Shown here: positions 42,671-53,387 of the stretch, in pieces
Position numbering within the stretch: position 1 is the stretch's first letter
Layout of the letters: every line of letters begins with the position of its first letter
Assembly: GCA_048594975.1 (NCBI GenBank)
Contig: JBMDXQ010000042.1
Span: 124,001 to 188,000, forward strand
Length of the DNA: 64,000 nt
Direction of reading: 5' to 3'
Source of the DNA: JBMDXB01 sp048594975
Lineage (GTDB): Bacteria > Acidobacteriota > Vicinamibacteria > Vicinamibacterales > 2-12-FULL-66-21
Program-made: the position numbers and the translations under genes
Notes under the pieces: model-generated
The model's input: only the letters and a program-made list of their open reading frames with translations
Database searches by the model: none
Told to the model about the DNA's origin: nothing

Positions 42671-44179
42671 ATGACGTCAGCGCTCGCGCGCATCTCTCTG
42701 CTGACGGCGATCGTCGCCCTGGCGGCGCGAACCCTCGCCTCGCAGGCCGTGTTCTCGCCGATCGTCCCCCGTGCCTGGGACGCGGACGCGCTCGCGGCGC
42801 TCGAAGTCCCGCTGCCGAACCCTCAGTACTCGCCAAAGGCCGTACCCGTCGACTACTACTACCGAATCCCGGTGCGGCCGATCCATCGCGGCTATCCGGT
42901 GTACGTGCCCGGCCGCGAGCCCGAGGGGTACTTCGCCGCGCTGCAGCGGCGTGAACCGGAGATTCTCTGGGACGACCGCACGCGCCCACGGCTCGAGACG
43001 CAGGCGGATTGGATCGCGGCGGGCGAGGCCGTGTTCGAGGCGGCGATCTTCTACGACGGGGTGACAACGGTGGCCCAGATCCGTGATCCGGCGTGGCACG
43101 CCCAGATCCAGCCGCCGGCAACACGCGACGGCACCCTGCCCTTCACGGCGTACGTCATCCGTCAGAAAGGTAAAGTCGAGCTCGGGAGCGGCTTCTGTCA
43201 CACGCGGGTGCTGCCGGGCGGCGCCGTCGTCAAGGGCGCACAGGGCAACTTCCCGTTCGATCGCGCGGCCGCTGCCGGACTTGCGGCGCGCGGCGTGCAA
43301 GAGGTGCGTCAAGGCTTTCGCGCGTTGTTTGCCGCGCCCTGGCTCGAGACCGATCCGGCGCGCGACGTCGACGCGCTCTCGCTCGATGTTCTGATCGGCA
43401 AGTTCAAGGCAATCCCGCCAGGCGTCGCTGCCCGCCATCGCGCCAGCGTCGACGCCCCGCCGGCGATTCCCGATCTGATCGGCGTTCGCGACCAAATCTA
43501 CCTCGACAAGACCGGCCTCGTCGTTCATCGGGACGTCGGCGATCTGATGCGCTACGCCGCATTGAACAACGAGCTGGATTTCTACTCGAGCTTCGGCGGG
43601 TTCATCCCGGCGGGCAGGAACTCGCGCGAGCTGCCGGAGCCGGCGGATCCGTCAGTCGGCGGGCGGTACAGCGACGAGCAACTGTATGCGCTGGCGCTCT
43701 ACCTGTATTCGATCAAGCCGCCGCGGAACCCGCACCCGCGGGGCCCGCTGAGCGCACGCGGCGAACGGGTGTTCCGCCGCGAGCGCTGCGGTCGCTGCCA
43801 CACCCCGCCGTTGTACACGAACAACCGGCTCCTCCCCGTCGAGGGCTTCAGTCCGCCGTTCGATCATGAGCGTCGCTTCGACATCATGCCGACCGCCATC
43901 GACACCGATCCGGCGCTGACGCTGCATACCCGCCGCGGGACCGGCTACTCCAAGGTGCCGTCGCTCCGGGGCGTGTGGTACCGCGGCCCGTTCGAGCACA
44001 ATGGCTCGGTCTCCACGCTCGAGGACTGGTTCGATCCGCGGCGCCTGCGCGACGAGTACGTGCCGACGGGATTCCGTGGGTATCCGGCACGGCCCCGGGC
44101 CGTCAAGGGCCACCGGTTCGGCCTGTCACTCTCCGAACCTGACCGACAGGCGCTAATCGCATTCCTGAAGACGCTCTGA
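42671..44179 (+). CDS. Exported cytochrome c-like protein (one CxxCH)
   Basis: A 502-residue protein with a signal peptide (cut near TLASQA). The C-terminal third has one haem-attachment site, RCGRCHTPPLYTNN, and the block PSLRGVWYRGPFEHNGSVSTLEDWFDP, the distal region of di-haem peroxidase-type cytochromes. A second potential site earlier reads SGFCHTR, where the first cysteine of CxxCH seems to be replaced by serine. So one haem, and perhaps a damaged second, is predicted. It would be a periplasmic electron carrier or peroxidase-like protein. A strong promoter precedes it and no partner gene is obvious. Confidence 0.72.
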   Translation: MTSALARISLLTAIVALAARTLASQAVFSPIVPRAWDADALAALEVPLPNPQYSPKAVPVDYYYRIPVRPIHRGYPVYVPGREPEGYFAALQRREPEILWDDRTRPRLETQADWIAAGEAVFEAAIFYDGVTTVAQIRDPAWHAQIQPPATRDGTLPFTAYVIRQKGKVELGSGFCHTRVLPGGAVVKGAQGNFPFDRAAAAGLAARGVQEVRQGFRALFAAPWLETDPARDVDALSLDVLIGKFKAIPPGVAARHRASVDAPPAIPDLIGVRDQIYLDKTGLVVHRDVGDLMRYAALNNELDFYSSFGGFIPAGRNSRELPEPADPSVGGRYSDEQLYALALYLYSIKPPRNPHPRGPLSARGERVFRRERCGRCHTPPLYTNNRLLPVEGFSPPFDHERRFDIMPTAIDTDPALTLHTRRGTGYSKVPSLRGVWYRGPFEHNGSVSTLEDWFDPRRLRDEYVPTGFRGYPARPRAVKGHRFGLSLSEPDRQALIAFLKTL

Positions 44180-44212
44180 CGCGCCCCGCGAGCCTGGACG
44201 AGGAGGCCGACG

Positions 44213-44890
44213 ATGGACCGCGCACTCACCACCACGTTGATGGTCTGCATCGTCGCGACCATCCCGGCGTCCGCGCAGCCGCGAGGCGCGTCGCAACGCG
44301 ACAGCGCCGCCTCCGCTCGCGCCCGGATCCACAAGCTCGAAGAGCTGACCTGGCCGCAGATCGACGCGCTCGATCGTAACCGGACGATGTTCATCCTGCC
44401 GGTCGGAATGATCGAGGAGCACGGCCCGCACCTGCCCGTGGGCGCCGACACGCTGGCGATGCTGTTCGAGGCCGAGCGCGCCTCCCGCCGCGTGAGTGGG
44501 GCGCTCCCGGAATGGACGATCCTCCTGATGCCACCGCTGCACTACGGGCAGGGTGGGGCCAACCAGATAGCCGCCCGGCTCGTTCATCCGGGCACGTACG
44601 CCATCCGCCAGTCGACGCTGAGATCGATGGTTGCCGATCTCGGCGCCAGCGTGGCGCAGAACGGGTTCCGGTGGATCTTCGGCGTACGGCCGCGACGTCG
44701 AGGCGTGGTGGGTGGAGGGATTTGCCGAACTGATCATGCGGGCGGTGAAGGGAGAGAATCTCTCCAGCATCCGCGCGTGCCGGATCGGCTCCCCCCAGCC
44801 ATGGCGCCGATGCTACAACAGGTGCTCGAAGCGGAGCAGGCATTCGAATCGAAGCTCGATCGCTGGCTGGCGCAGCGACGGGACCGATGA
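44213..44890 (+). pseudogene. Creatininase-family gene with internal deletion and frameshift
   Basis: The start is intact: GAGGAGG upstream, a signal peptide, then FILPVGMIEEHGPHLPVGADT and LLMPPLHYGQGGANQIA, the metal-site blocks of exported creatininase-family amidohydrolases. After QNGFRWIF (about 44680) the expected glycine/histidine motif and roughly 100 further residues are missing. A family-like C-terminal piece (YGRDVEAWWVEGFAELIMRA) continues in another frame from about 44690. A missing base near 44770 then shifts back to VPDRLPPAMAPMLQQ. The reading frame shown is therefore a patchwork and the enzyme cannot work. The family assignment is confident, the exact deletion size is not. 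Confidence 0.78.
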
Positions 44891-44983
44891 CGTCCTTGCC
44901 GGGGCCCCCGCCGATCGCCGAGAATACGCGCAGCGCTCAAACGACTGCACGGTCCGCGGGACCGCTCGCCGAGGAGGACAGCC

Positions 44984-46423
44984 ATGAAGAAGGCGACTGC
45001 TCACACGCGGCGTCGCGCGATGACGCGCCGCGAGTTCGTCGGCGGGGTCGTCGCGACCGGTGTGCTGACCGGCGCGCCGGCGATCCTGCGCGGCCGGAAC
45101 CTGAACGACAAGCTGGACATCGCGTTCATCGCCTGCGGCGGTCGCGCCACCGCGAGCATCCGCGAGCTCACCGTCACGCCCGACCGTCCGGCCCGCGGCG
45201 GCGTCCCCGGCGTGCCGCATCCGGACGAGAACGTTGTCGTCCTCTGCGACGTGGATCAGAACGCGATCGATGCGGCGGCGACGCGCTTCCCGAAAGCCGC
45301 CACCTTCCACGACCTGCGCCGCGTCTTCGACAAGCCGAACCTCTTCGACGCCGTCGTCGTCTCCACCGCCGACCACACGCACGCCTTCGCGACCTACCTG
45401 GCGCTGACGCACGGCAAGCACGTCTACTGCGAGAAACCCCTCACCTACAACATCTGGGAAGCACGGCTCATTCGTGAGACCGCTGCGAAGTACCCCAAGC
45501 TGTCCACGCAGATGGGCAACCAGGGGCACGCGTCGCCGATGCGGCGGACGATCAAGGAAATTCTCGCCACCGGCGCCATCGGTCCCGTGCGCGAAGTGCA
45601 CGTCTGGGCGGAACGCGCGTGGGGACTGCAGGATGCGGCCTCGGCGGAGAAGTTCGACAAGCTTCACGGGTTCTACAAGGGCACGCAGATCGTCGATCGA
45701 TTCAAGGAGACGATGCCGGTGCCGCCGACGCGGCACTGGGATCTGTGGCTCGGACCCGCGCCGGAACGTCCGCACCACGACACGTACTTCCCCGGGCCGC
45801 GCTGGTACCGCTGGTGGGACTTCGGCAACGGGACGATGAGCGATCTCGGCAGCCACGACAACGACGTGCCGTTCACCGTGCTCGACATCAGGCAGCCGCT
45901 CACCGTCCAGGCGACGTCGCCGAACGTCCCGGTCGCGCACAAGGAGCTCGCACCCGCGACGATGATGGCCGTGTACGAGTTCCCGTCGTCGTCGTCCGGC
46001 GCGCCGCCGGTGAAGCTCGTGTGGCACCAGGGCGACAGCAAGCCGCCCGGCTGGGTGCCGGAGTGGGGCGGCCGCTCGCAGCTGTTCATCGGCGACAAGG
46101 GCATGCTGCTCGGAAACGGGAAGCTGCTCCCGGAGGAGAAGTTCAAGGACTTTCAGCCGCCGCCCGAGACGCTCCCCCGCTCCCCGGGCCACTGGGTCGA
46201 GTGGGTGAATTACGCGAAGGGCCTCGGTCCCGTGCCCGGCTCGAACTTCCAGTACTCGGGGTGGACGACCGAGGCAAACCACCTCGGGAACGTCGCCTAT
46301 CGTACCGGGAAGAAGATCGAGTGGGACTACCGGAACCTGCGCGCGCGCAACGCGCCGGAAGCCGCCCCATTCATCAAGCGGCCGGCGTACCGGAAAGGCT
46401 GGGACGACATCCTGAAGCGGTAG
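44984..46423 (+). CDS. Tat-exported Gfo/Idh/MocA family oxidoreductase
   Basis: A 479-residue protein with a twin-arginine signal (MTRREFVGGVVATGVL), so it is exported folded with its NAD(P) cofactor. The Rossmann part has LDIAFIACGGRATASI, VVLCDVDQNAIDAA, VVVSTADHTHAFATYLALTHGKHVYCEKPLTYN (the E-K-P motif). The C-terminal domain has WDFGNGTMSDLGSHDNDVPF. Such exported members oxidise or reduce sugars or sugar alcohols at the envelope. GAGGAGG lies just before ATG. It is flanked on both sides by decayed genes. Confidence 0.92.
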   Translation: MKKATAHTRRRAMTRREFVGGVVATGVLTGAPAILRGRNLNDKLDIAFIACGGRATASIRELTVTPDRPARGGVPGVPHPDENVVVLCDVDQNAIDAAATRFPKAATFHDLRRVFDKPNLFDAVVVSTADHTHAFATYLALTHGKHVYCEKPLTYNIWEARLIRETAAKYPKLSTQMGNQGHASPMRRTIKEILATGAIGPVREVHVWAERAWGLQDAASAEKFDKLHGFYKGTQIVDRFKETMPVPPTRHWDLWLGPAPERPHHDTYFPGPRWYRWWDFGNGTMSDLGSHDNDVPFTVLDIRQPLTVQATSPNVPVAHKELAPATMMAVYEFPSSSSGAPPVKLVWHQGDSKPPGWVPEWGGRSQLFIGDKGMLLGNGKLLPEEKFKDFQPPPETLPRSPGHWVEWVNYAKGLGPVPGSNFQYSGWTTEANHLGNVAYRTGKKIEWDYRNLRARNAPEAAPFIKRPAYRKGWDDILKR

Positions 46424-46702
46424 GTTCCCTCGGAAACAGGCGCACGCCAGCGAACTGCTGCGGACGGGCCTCGCCGCGGACGCGGTGCGCGTGCCGCATC
46501 AGGCGGGGATCGAGTTCTCTGCCGTCACGACGAACTGGTGCGCACCGCCATCGGGGGCGCGTCGACCTGCCGGCTGTCATGGTTCGACGCGCACATCCGG
46601 GCCTACGCGGAGCGATTCGGCCTGGACACGCCCTGGTCGGAAGATGTCGAGGACGGCCTGCCGTACGGCAGCGTGCGAGTCCGCAATCCGTTCAGCCCGT
46701 GA
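46424..46702 (+). pseudogene. Gene remnant, unrecognised
   Basis: Behind the Gfo/Idh stop, two stretches look protein-coding in different frames. The first is SELLRTGLAADAVRVPHQAG (about 46450-46510). The second is RLSWFDAHIRAYAERFGLDT to VRVRNPFSP ending in TGA at 46700. Neither has a start codon with a ribosome-binding site. It looks like the frameshifted end of a lost gene, but I cannot name the family. Confidence 0.4.
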
Positions 46703-47038
46703 CCTCGACGACCGCTCTCAGCGGGACCGCGCACCAACCCTGGTCGAGGACGATGTCGCACGCGCCGAGCAGGGGGGCGGCTAAGGGTTCCGCCGGCGGC
46801 CGTGACAGAGCGACGATGAGCCGCTCGGGGTGTGCACCGGCGGTCTTCAAGAACCGATCGCTGTCATTCAGTTTTTCACGAGCGGCTTCACGACCGGACA
46901 GAAAGGTCCCAGCACCTGTGTCGGCGTCCGTCGCAGCGCTTGCGCGAAACCCGGCGTCACCCCGGTGGCCACGAGGAGGCCGCCGAGCCCGGACATCCGC
47001 AGGAGATCCCGGCGTGATATTCGATTGCAAGTGCTCAT
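46692..47038 (-). pseudogene. Intradiol ring-cleavage dioxygenase with the middle deleted
   Basis: From ATG 47038 a 56-residue frame reads a Tat signal (NRISRRDLLRMSGLGGLL) and then LRRTPTQVLGPFCPVVKPL, the usual opening of exported intradiol dioxygenases, before a stop at 46868. In another frame the sequence continues with LNDSDRFLKTAGAHPERLIVAL and ends GACDIVLDQG, matching the C-terminal strands of the same family. The core of over 100 residues with the iron ligands is missing. The ends are thus kept and the centre lost, with a frame change at the join. Confidence 0.6.
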
Positions 47039-47082
47039 GACAGCTCAGGCGCCGCGATGCGGCTCCGTCGTCTCCTCCCCGC

Positions 47083-48522
47083 TCACGGGGCGACGTAGGT
47101 CGTCTTGACCGTGGTGTAGAACTCCGCCGCGTAGCGGCCCTGCTCGCGCGGGCCGTAGCTCGACGCCTTCCGTCCGCCGAACGGGACGTGGTAATCCACG
47201 CCCGCCGTCGGCAGGTTGACCATCACCATCCCGAACTCCGCGTGCCGCTGGAAGTGCGACGCGTACTTGAGCGACGTCGTGACGATGCCGGAGGATAGAC
47301 CGGTCTCGGTGTCGTTCGCGATCGCCAGCGCCTCGTCGTAATCCTTGGCCCGGATCACACACGCGACCGGCCCGAAGATCTCCTCCCGCGAGATGCGCAT
47401 CGCGTTGGTGGCGTCGACAAAGAGCGTCGGCGCGAGATAGTAACCGTCGGTCTGGCGCGTCAGCCGGTCGCCACCGTACGCCAGCCGCGCGCCTTCGCGC
47501 TGCCCGACGCCGATGTAGTCGAGGTCCTGCTCGAACTGCGGACGCTCGGCCACCGGGCCCATCTCGGTGCCCGGCGAGAGCGCGTGGTCCACACGCAAAG
47601 TCGCCAGTCGCGCGCTGAGCGCCTGCACGAACCGATCGTGCATACCCGCGGTGACGATGAGCCGCGACGACGCCGTGCAGCGCTGACCGGTCGAGAAGTA
47701 CGCGCCCTGCACCGCCACGTTGACGGCCGTCTTCAGGTCCGCATCGTCGAGCACGACGAGCGGGTTCTTGCTCCCCATCTCGAGCTGGACCTTCGCCATG
47801 CGCGAGACCGCCTGGCGCGCGATGCTGCGGCCGGTGTCCATGGACCCCGTGAAGCTGATGGCGGTGACGTCGGGATGGTTCACCAGCGCTTCGCCCACGA
47901 CCGATCCCGAGCCCATCACCAGGTTGAACACGCCGCGGGGAACGCCCGCCTTGGCGAGCAGCTCCGCCAGCGTCCAGGCGCAGCCGGGCGTCCACTGCGC
48001 CGGCTTGAACAGAACCGTGTTGCCGAACGACAGCGCCGGCGCGATCTTCCAGGCCGGGATGGCGATCGGGAAGTTCCAGGGCGTGATGAGGCCGACGACG
48101 CCGATCGGCTCGCGGGTGATCTCGACGTCGACGCCTGGACGGACCGACGGCAGCTTCTCGCCCGACAGCCGCAGCGCCTCGCCGGCGAAGAACTTGAAGA
48201 TGTGTCCGGCGCGGACGGTCTCGCCGATGCCCTCCGGCAGGGTCTTCCCTTCCTCCCGCGACAGCAGACGTCCGAGCTCGTCCTTCCGCGCCAGAATCTC
48301 CGAGCCGACCTGGTCGAGGATGTTGGCGCGGTCCTGGATCGAGCTGGCAGACCACGCCGGAAACGCCCGCGCCGCCGCTGCCACGGCGGCCCTCGCCTGG
48401 TCGGCGTCCGCCATCGCGTACTCGCCGATCACGTCGTTCAGGTCGGAGGGATTGCGGTTGGGCGACCAGGACGCGCCCGCGACCCACTCGCCGTCGATGT
48501 AGTTGGAGAATCGTGTCGCCAT
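47083..48522 (-). CDS. Alpha-ketoglutaric semialdehyde dehydrogenase (aldehyde dehydrogenase family)
   Basis: A 479-residue cytosolic enzyme. N150 (TPWN), E248 (QLEMGSKNP) and catalytic C282 (FSTGQRCTASS) form the ALDH active site, and the end VPFGGRKASSYGPREQG is typical of the KGSADH branch. It oxidises 2-oxoglutarate semialdehyde to 2-oxoglutarate, the last step of non-phosphorylating pentose oxidation. It is the third gene of an operon with a YjhG-type dehydratase and a XylX-like enzyme (11 bases after the latter), which supports this specific role over a generic aldehyde dehydrogenase. Confidence 0.9.
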   Translation of the reverse strand: MATRFSNYIDGEWVAGASWSPNRNPSDLNDVIGEYAMADADQARAAVAAAARAFPAWSASSIQDRANILDQVGSEILARKDELGRLLSREEGKTLPEGIGETVRAGHIFKFFAGEALRLSGEKLPSVRPGVDVEITREPIGVVGLITPWNFPIAIPAWKIAPALSFGNTVLFKPAQWTPGCAWTLAELLAKAGVPRGVFNLVMGSGSVVGEALVNHPDVTAISFTGSMDTGRSIARQAVSRMAKVQLEMGSKNPLVVLDDADLKTAVNVAVQGAYFSTGQRCTASSRLIVTAGMHDRFVQALSARLATLRVDHALSPGTEMGPVAERPQFEQDLDYIGVGQREGARLAYGGDRLTRQTDGYYLAPTLFVDATNAMRISREEIFGPVACVIRAKDYDEALAIANDTETGLSSGIVTTSLKYASHFQRHAEFGMVMVNLPTAGVDYHVPFGGRKASSYGPREQGRYAAEFYTTVKTTYVAP

Positions 48523-48533
48523 CGTGCCTGCCT

Positions 48534-49708
48534 TCAGATCAACCGACGCTTCGCCAGGTTGTGCATCAGCGCAACCGTCCCGAACGTCCACGGCGCGATC
48601 CGGTCGCTGCGGTTCACGCGGTTGACGAGCGCGCCCAGCTTCGGCGTGGCGACGGCGACCACGTCCCCCACCACGTGGGTGAAGCCCTTCCCGGCGCCGA
48701 GCCGATCGAGCGTGGGCGCGAACATCGTGCCGAGGAACAGCATGAGGCCGTCGGGATACTGGTGGTTGGGACCAATGGTCTGCTGCACCAGCTCCAGCGG
48801 GTCGCGGCTGATCTCGGCCATCGAGCTTCCGCCCGTGAACGCGAACCCGTCGGGCCCGCGGACGTGCAGCGCGACGTGGGCGCGGCGCACGTCGTCCATC
48901 CGGAAGTGCTCGTCGAAGAGCCGGATGAACGGTCCGATCGCACACGACGCGTTGTTGTCCTTGGCCTTGCCGAGCAGCAGCGCGCTGCGCCCTTCGAAGT
49001 CGCGCAGGTTCACGTCGTTGCCGAGCGAGGCACCGGCGACGTGGCCACCGGCGCCAGCGGCGAGCACGATTTCGGGCTCCGGGTTGTTCCACTCGGAGCG
49101 CGGGTGGATGCCGACCTCTGCGCCCGTCCCGACTGCGGACATCGGCTGCGCCTTGGTGAAGATCTCCGCATCGGGGCCGATCCCCACCTCCAGGTACTGC
49201 GACCAGACGCCCTGGGTGAGCAGGACGTCCTTGACGCGTTGCGCGCCGGCGGAGCCCGGGCATATGTCGTGGAGGCTCTCGCCGATGACCGAGCGGATCG
49301 CCTGGCGGAGACCTTCTGCGCGCGACGCATCGCCGCGCGCCTGCTCCTCGATGACGCGCTCGAGCAGGCTGGCGACGAACGTGACGCCGCTCGCCTTGAT
49401 CGCCTGCAGGTCGCAGGGTGCAAGCAGCCACGGCCGCGAGTGGTCGCGTCGATCCGCGACGGTGTTGGCAAGCACGTCGGCCACGGCGCCGATCGGCGGC
49501 AGCGCCGTGGCGGCGCGAACCGCCGCGGACGGATCGGGCAGGTTGAGCAGCTGGGCCGACGTCGCCGCGACGCTGGACAGATCGAACAGTGTGTCGCCGC
49601 GGACGCACACGAGCGCCGGCCCGGCGTCCTCCGGCAGCCACGCGCGGCCGACGAGCAGCGCCTGCTCGCGATCCTCGGGCAGGCTGCGCTGCGGCGTGAG
49701 CCACTCGT

Positions 49709-49712
<4 letters not shown>
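48534..49712 (-). CDS. xylX: 2-keto-3-deoxy-D-xylonate dehydratase, XylX-like (FAH superfamily)
   Basis: A 392-residue protein of the fumarylacetoacetase fold and of the same length as Caulobacter XylX as I know it. KASGVTFVASLLERVIEERARGD-like sequence, VWSQYLEVGIGPDAEIFTK, WNNPEPEIVL and LGNDVNLRDFEGRSALLL are shared with that enzyme. It removes water from 2-keto-3-deoxy-pentonate to give 2-oxoglutarate semialdehyde. Its ATG overlaps the stop of the upstream dehydratase (ATGA) and the semialdehyde dehydrogenase follows. This gene order gives the lower Weimberg pathway. Pentose specificity (xylose or arabinose) is inferred. Confidence 0.85.
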
Positions 49713-51673
<1,961 letters not shown>

Positions 51674-51827
51674 GGAGGCGTGTCTGCGGACGTGCGTGAA
51701 TGATACCAGCGACGTGTGCACGTCCGTACGTCGCGGCGGGACACCCCTGCCGCCGACCCCTCGAGCGGGACGTCGCTGCCGCCACTCAGTGTAGTATCTC
51801 CGCATCCGCGCTCGGTTTGGAGGCTTG

Positions 51828-53243
51828 ATGGCACGTGAGGCACAGAGGAGGATCAGCCGGCGCACGTTCCTGTCCGGATCGGGCAAGGGAATCGCCGCCG
51901 CGTCGATGCTCGCCGGCTTTCCCAGCATCGTCCCGGCATCGGTGCTCGGCGCCAACTCGCCCGCCAACCGCATCAACGTCGGTGCCATAGGGACCGGCCG
52001 GATCTCCCGCGTCCACGACCTGCCCGGCATCTGGAAGCACGACTTCGCCCGGATCGTCGCGGTGTGCGACCTCGACAAGAAGCGCCTCGCGGACGCGGTT
52101 GCCCTGGTCAACGTCCATTACACGAAGAAGACCGGCAAGCCGTACGACGGCGTGACCGCGTACGACAACTACCGCGATCTGCTGGCGAACAAGGACGTCG
52201 ACGCCGTGGTCATCAGCACGCCGGACCACTGGCACGCGCTCATCACCATCGACACGGTGCTCGCCGGCAAGGACGTGTACCTGCAGAAGCCGGCCTCGCT
52301 GACCATCTCGGAAGGGCGCGCGGTCAGCAACGCCGTGCACCGCTCCGGCCGCATCTTCCAGATCGGGAGCCAGCAACGCTCACAGCCGCAGTTCCGCTAC
52401 GCCGCCGAACTCGTGCGCAACGGCCGGATCGGCGAACTGAAGACCGTGTACGTCGGTCTGCCGGGCGACCCGTCCGGCACCGACGCGCCGCTCATGCCGG
52501 TACCACCGAACCTGAACTTCGACATGTGGCTCGGGTCCACGCCGGTCGTCGCCTACACCGAGAAGCGCGTGCATCCGCAGAAGGGCTACGGCCGTCCCGG
52601 ATGGCTGCGCTGCGAGCAGTTCGGAGCCGGCATGATCACCGGCTGGGGCGCGCACCACATCGACAGCGCGCACTGGGGAATGGAGACGGAGTACACGGGC
52701 CCGATCGAGATATCCGGCACTGCCGAGTTCCCGAAGAGCGGGCTCTGGGACGTGCACGGCGACTTCAAGACCGAGGCGCTCTACGCCAACGGCGTCCGCA
52801 TGATCGTGAGCGGCGAGTTCCCGAACGGGGTCAAGTTCGAAGGCACGGAGGGGTGGATCTTCGTCTCGCGCGGCAACGAGAACGTGACCGGAAGCGATCC
52901 GGTCGACAGGCTGAAGGACCCGAACGCGCTCGCGGCCAGCGACCCGAGGATCATCAGGTCGGTCATCGGGGAGGACGAGATCCACCTGTACGAGAGCACG
53001 AGCCAACACGGCAACTGGCTGGAGTGCATCCGCACGCGGCGGGAGCCGATCGCGCCGGTCGAAGTTGCGCACCGTGCCTGCTCGGCGTGCCTGCTGCACC
53101 ACATCGCGATGAAGGCGGGGCGCAAGCTGTACTGGGATCCGGTGCGCGAGCGGTTCAAGAACGATGACGAGGCGAACGCGATGCTGTCGCGGCCGCAGCG
53201 CCCGCCGTACACGCTCGTGCCGTACCTGGATTTCCTGACCTAG
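51828..53243 (+). CDS. Tat-exported Gfo/Idh/MocA family oxidoreductase
   Basis: A 471-residue protein with a twin-arginine signal (ISRRTFLSGSGKGIAAASML). INVGAIGTGRIS begins the Rossmann fold, VVISTPDHWHALITIDTVLAGKDVYLQKPASLTISEGR carries the K-P motif, and GWGAHHIDSAHWGME the catalytic histidine region of the C-terminal domain. Of the type common in Acidobacteria and Planctomycetes next to DUF1080 and sugar isomerases. Start at ATG with GGAGG 4 bases upstream. TAGTAT at 51792-51797 may be its -10 box. It is divergent from the pentose operon. Confidence 0.92.
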   Translation: MAREAQRRISRRTFLSGSGKGIAAASMLAGFPSIVPASVLGANSPANRINVGAIGTGRISRVHDLPGIWKHDFARIVAVCDLDKKRLADAVALVNVHYTKKTGKPYDGVTAYDNYRDLLANKDVDAVVISTPDHWHALITIDTVLAGKDVYLQKPASLTISEGRAVSNAVHRSGRIFQIGSQQRSQPQFRYAAELVRNGRIGELKTVYVGLPGDPSGTDAPLMPVPPNLNFDMWLGSTPVVAYTEKRVHPQKGYGRPGWLRCEQFGAGMITGWGAHHIDSAHWGMETEYTGPIEISGTAEFPKSGLWDVHGDFKTEALYANGVRMIVSGEFPNGVKFEGTEGWIFVSRGNENVTGSDPVDRLKDPNALAASDPRIIRSVIGEDEIHLYESTSQHGNWLECIRTRREPIAPVEVAHRACSACLLHHIAMKAGRKLYWDPVRERFKNDDEANAMLSRPQRPPYTLVPYLDFLT

Positions 53244-53264
53244 CCGGGCCTGCTCGCGACGCCG

Positions 53265-53281
53265 CCGGAGCGCAGCTCCGG
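53265..53281. terminator. Hairpin after the Gfo/Idh gene
   Basis: CCGGAGC and GCTCCGG form a perfect 7-base-pair stem around GCA, 22 bases behind the stop codon. No T-run follows, so terminator function is only likely from position. Confidence 0.45.
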
Positions 53282-53298
53282 ACCGGTTGCTGGCGCAG

Positions 53299-53318
53299 CG
53301 CAGGTCTGCAGGCCTGCG
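53299..53318. repeat. REP-like hairpin, CGCAGG-CTGCAG-CCTGCG type
   Basis: CGCAGGTCT and AGGCCTGCG pair over nearly their whole length (one wobble). It resembles the GCAGCCCTGAAG hairpins at 19549 and 57950 in size and core, and like them lies between genes. Confidence 0.4.
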
Positions 53319-53387
53319 GTTTGCCGCGCACGCGGCCCTCTCCAAAGGGTTGCGGGAGTTCTGCCAGCACGTCAACGGGGGACACCC

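Noticed and set aside
47083..49704. An 873-residue aldehyde dehydrogenase fusion
   Set aside because: Only the part from MATRFSNY is aldehyde dehydrogenase; the upstream extension reads the XylX gene out of frame.
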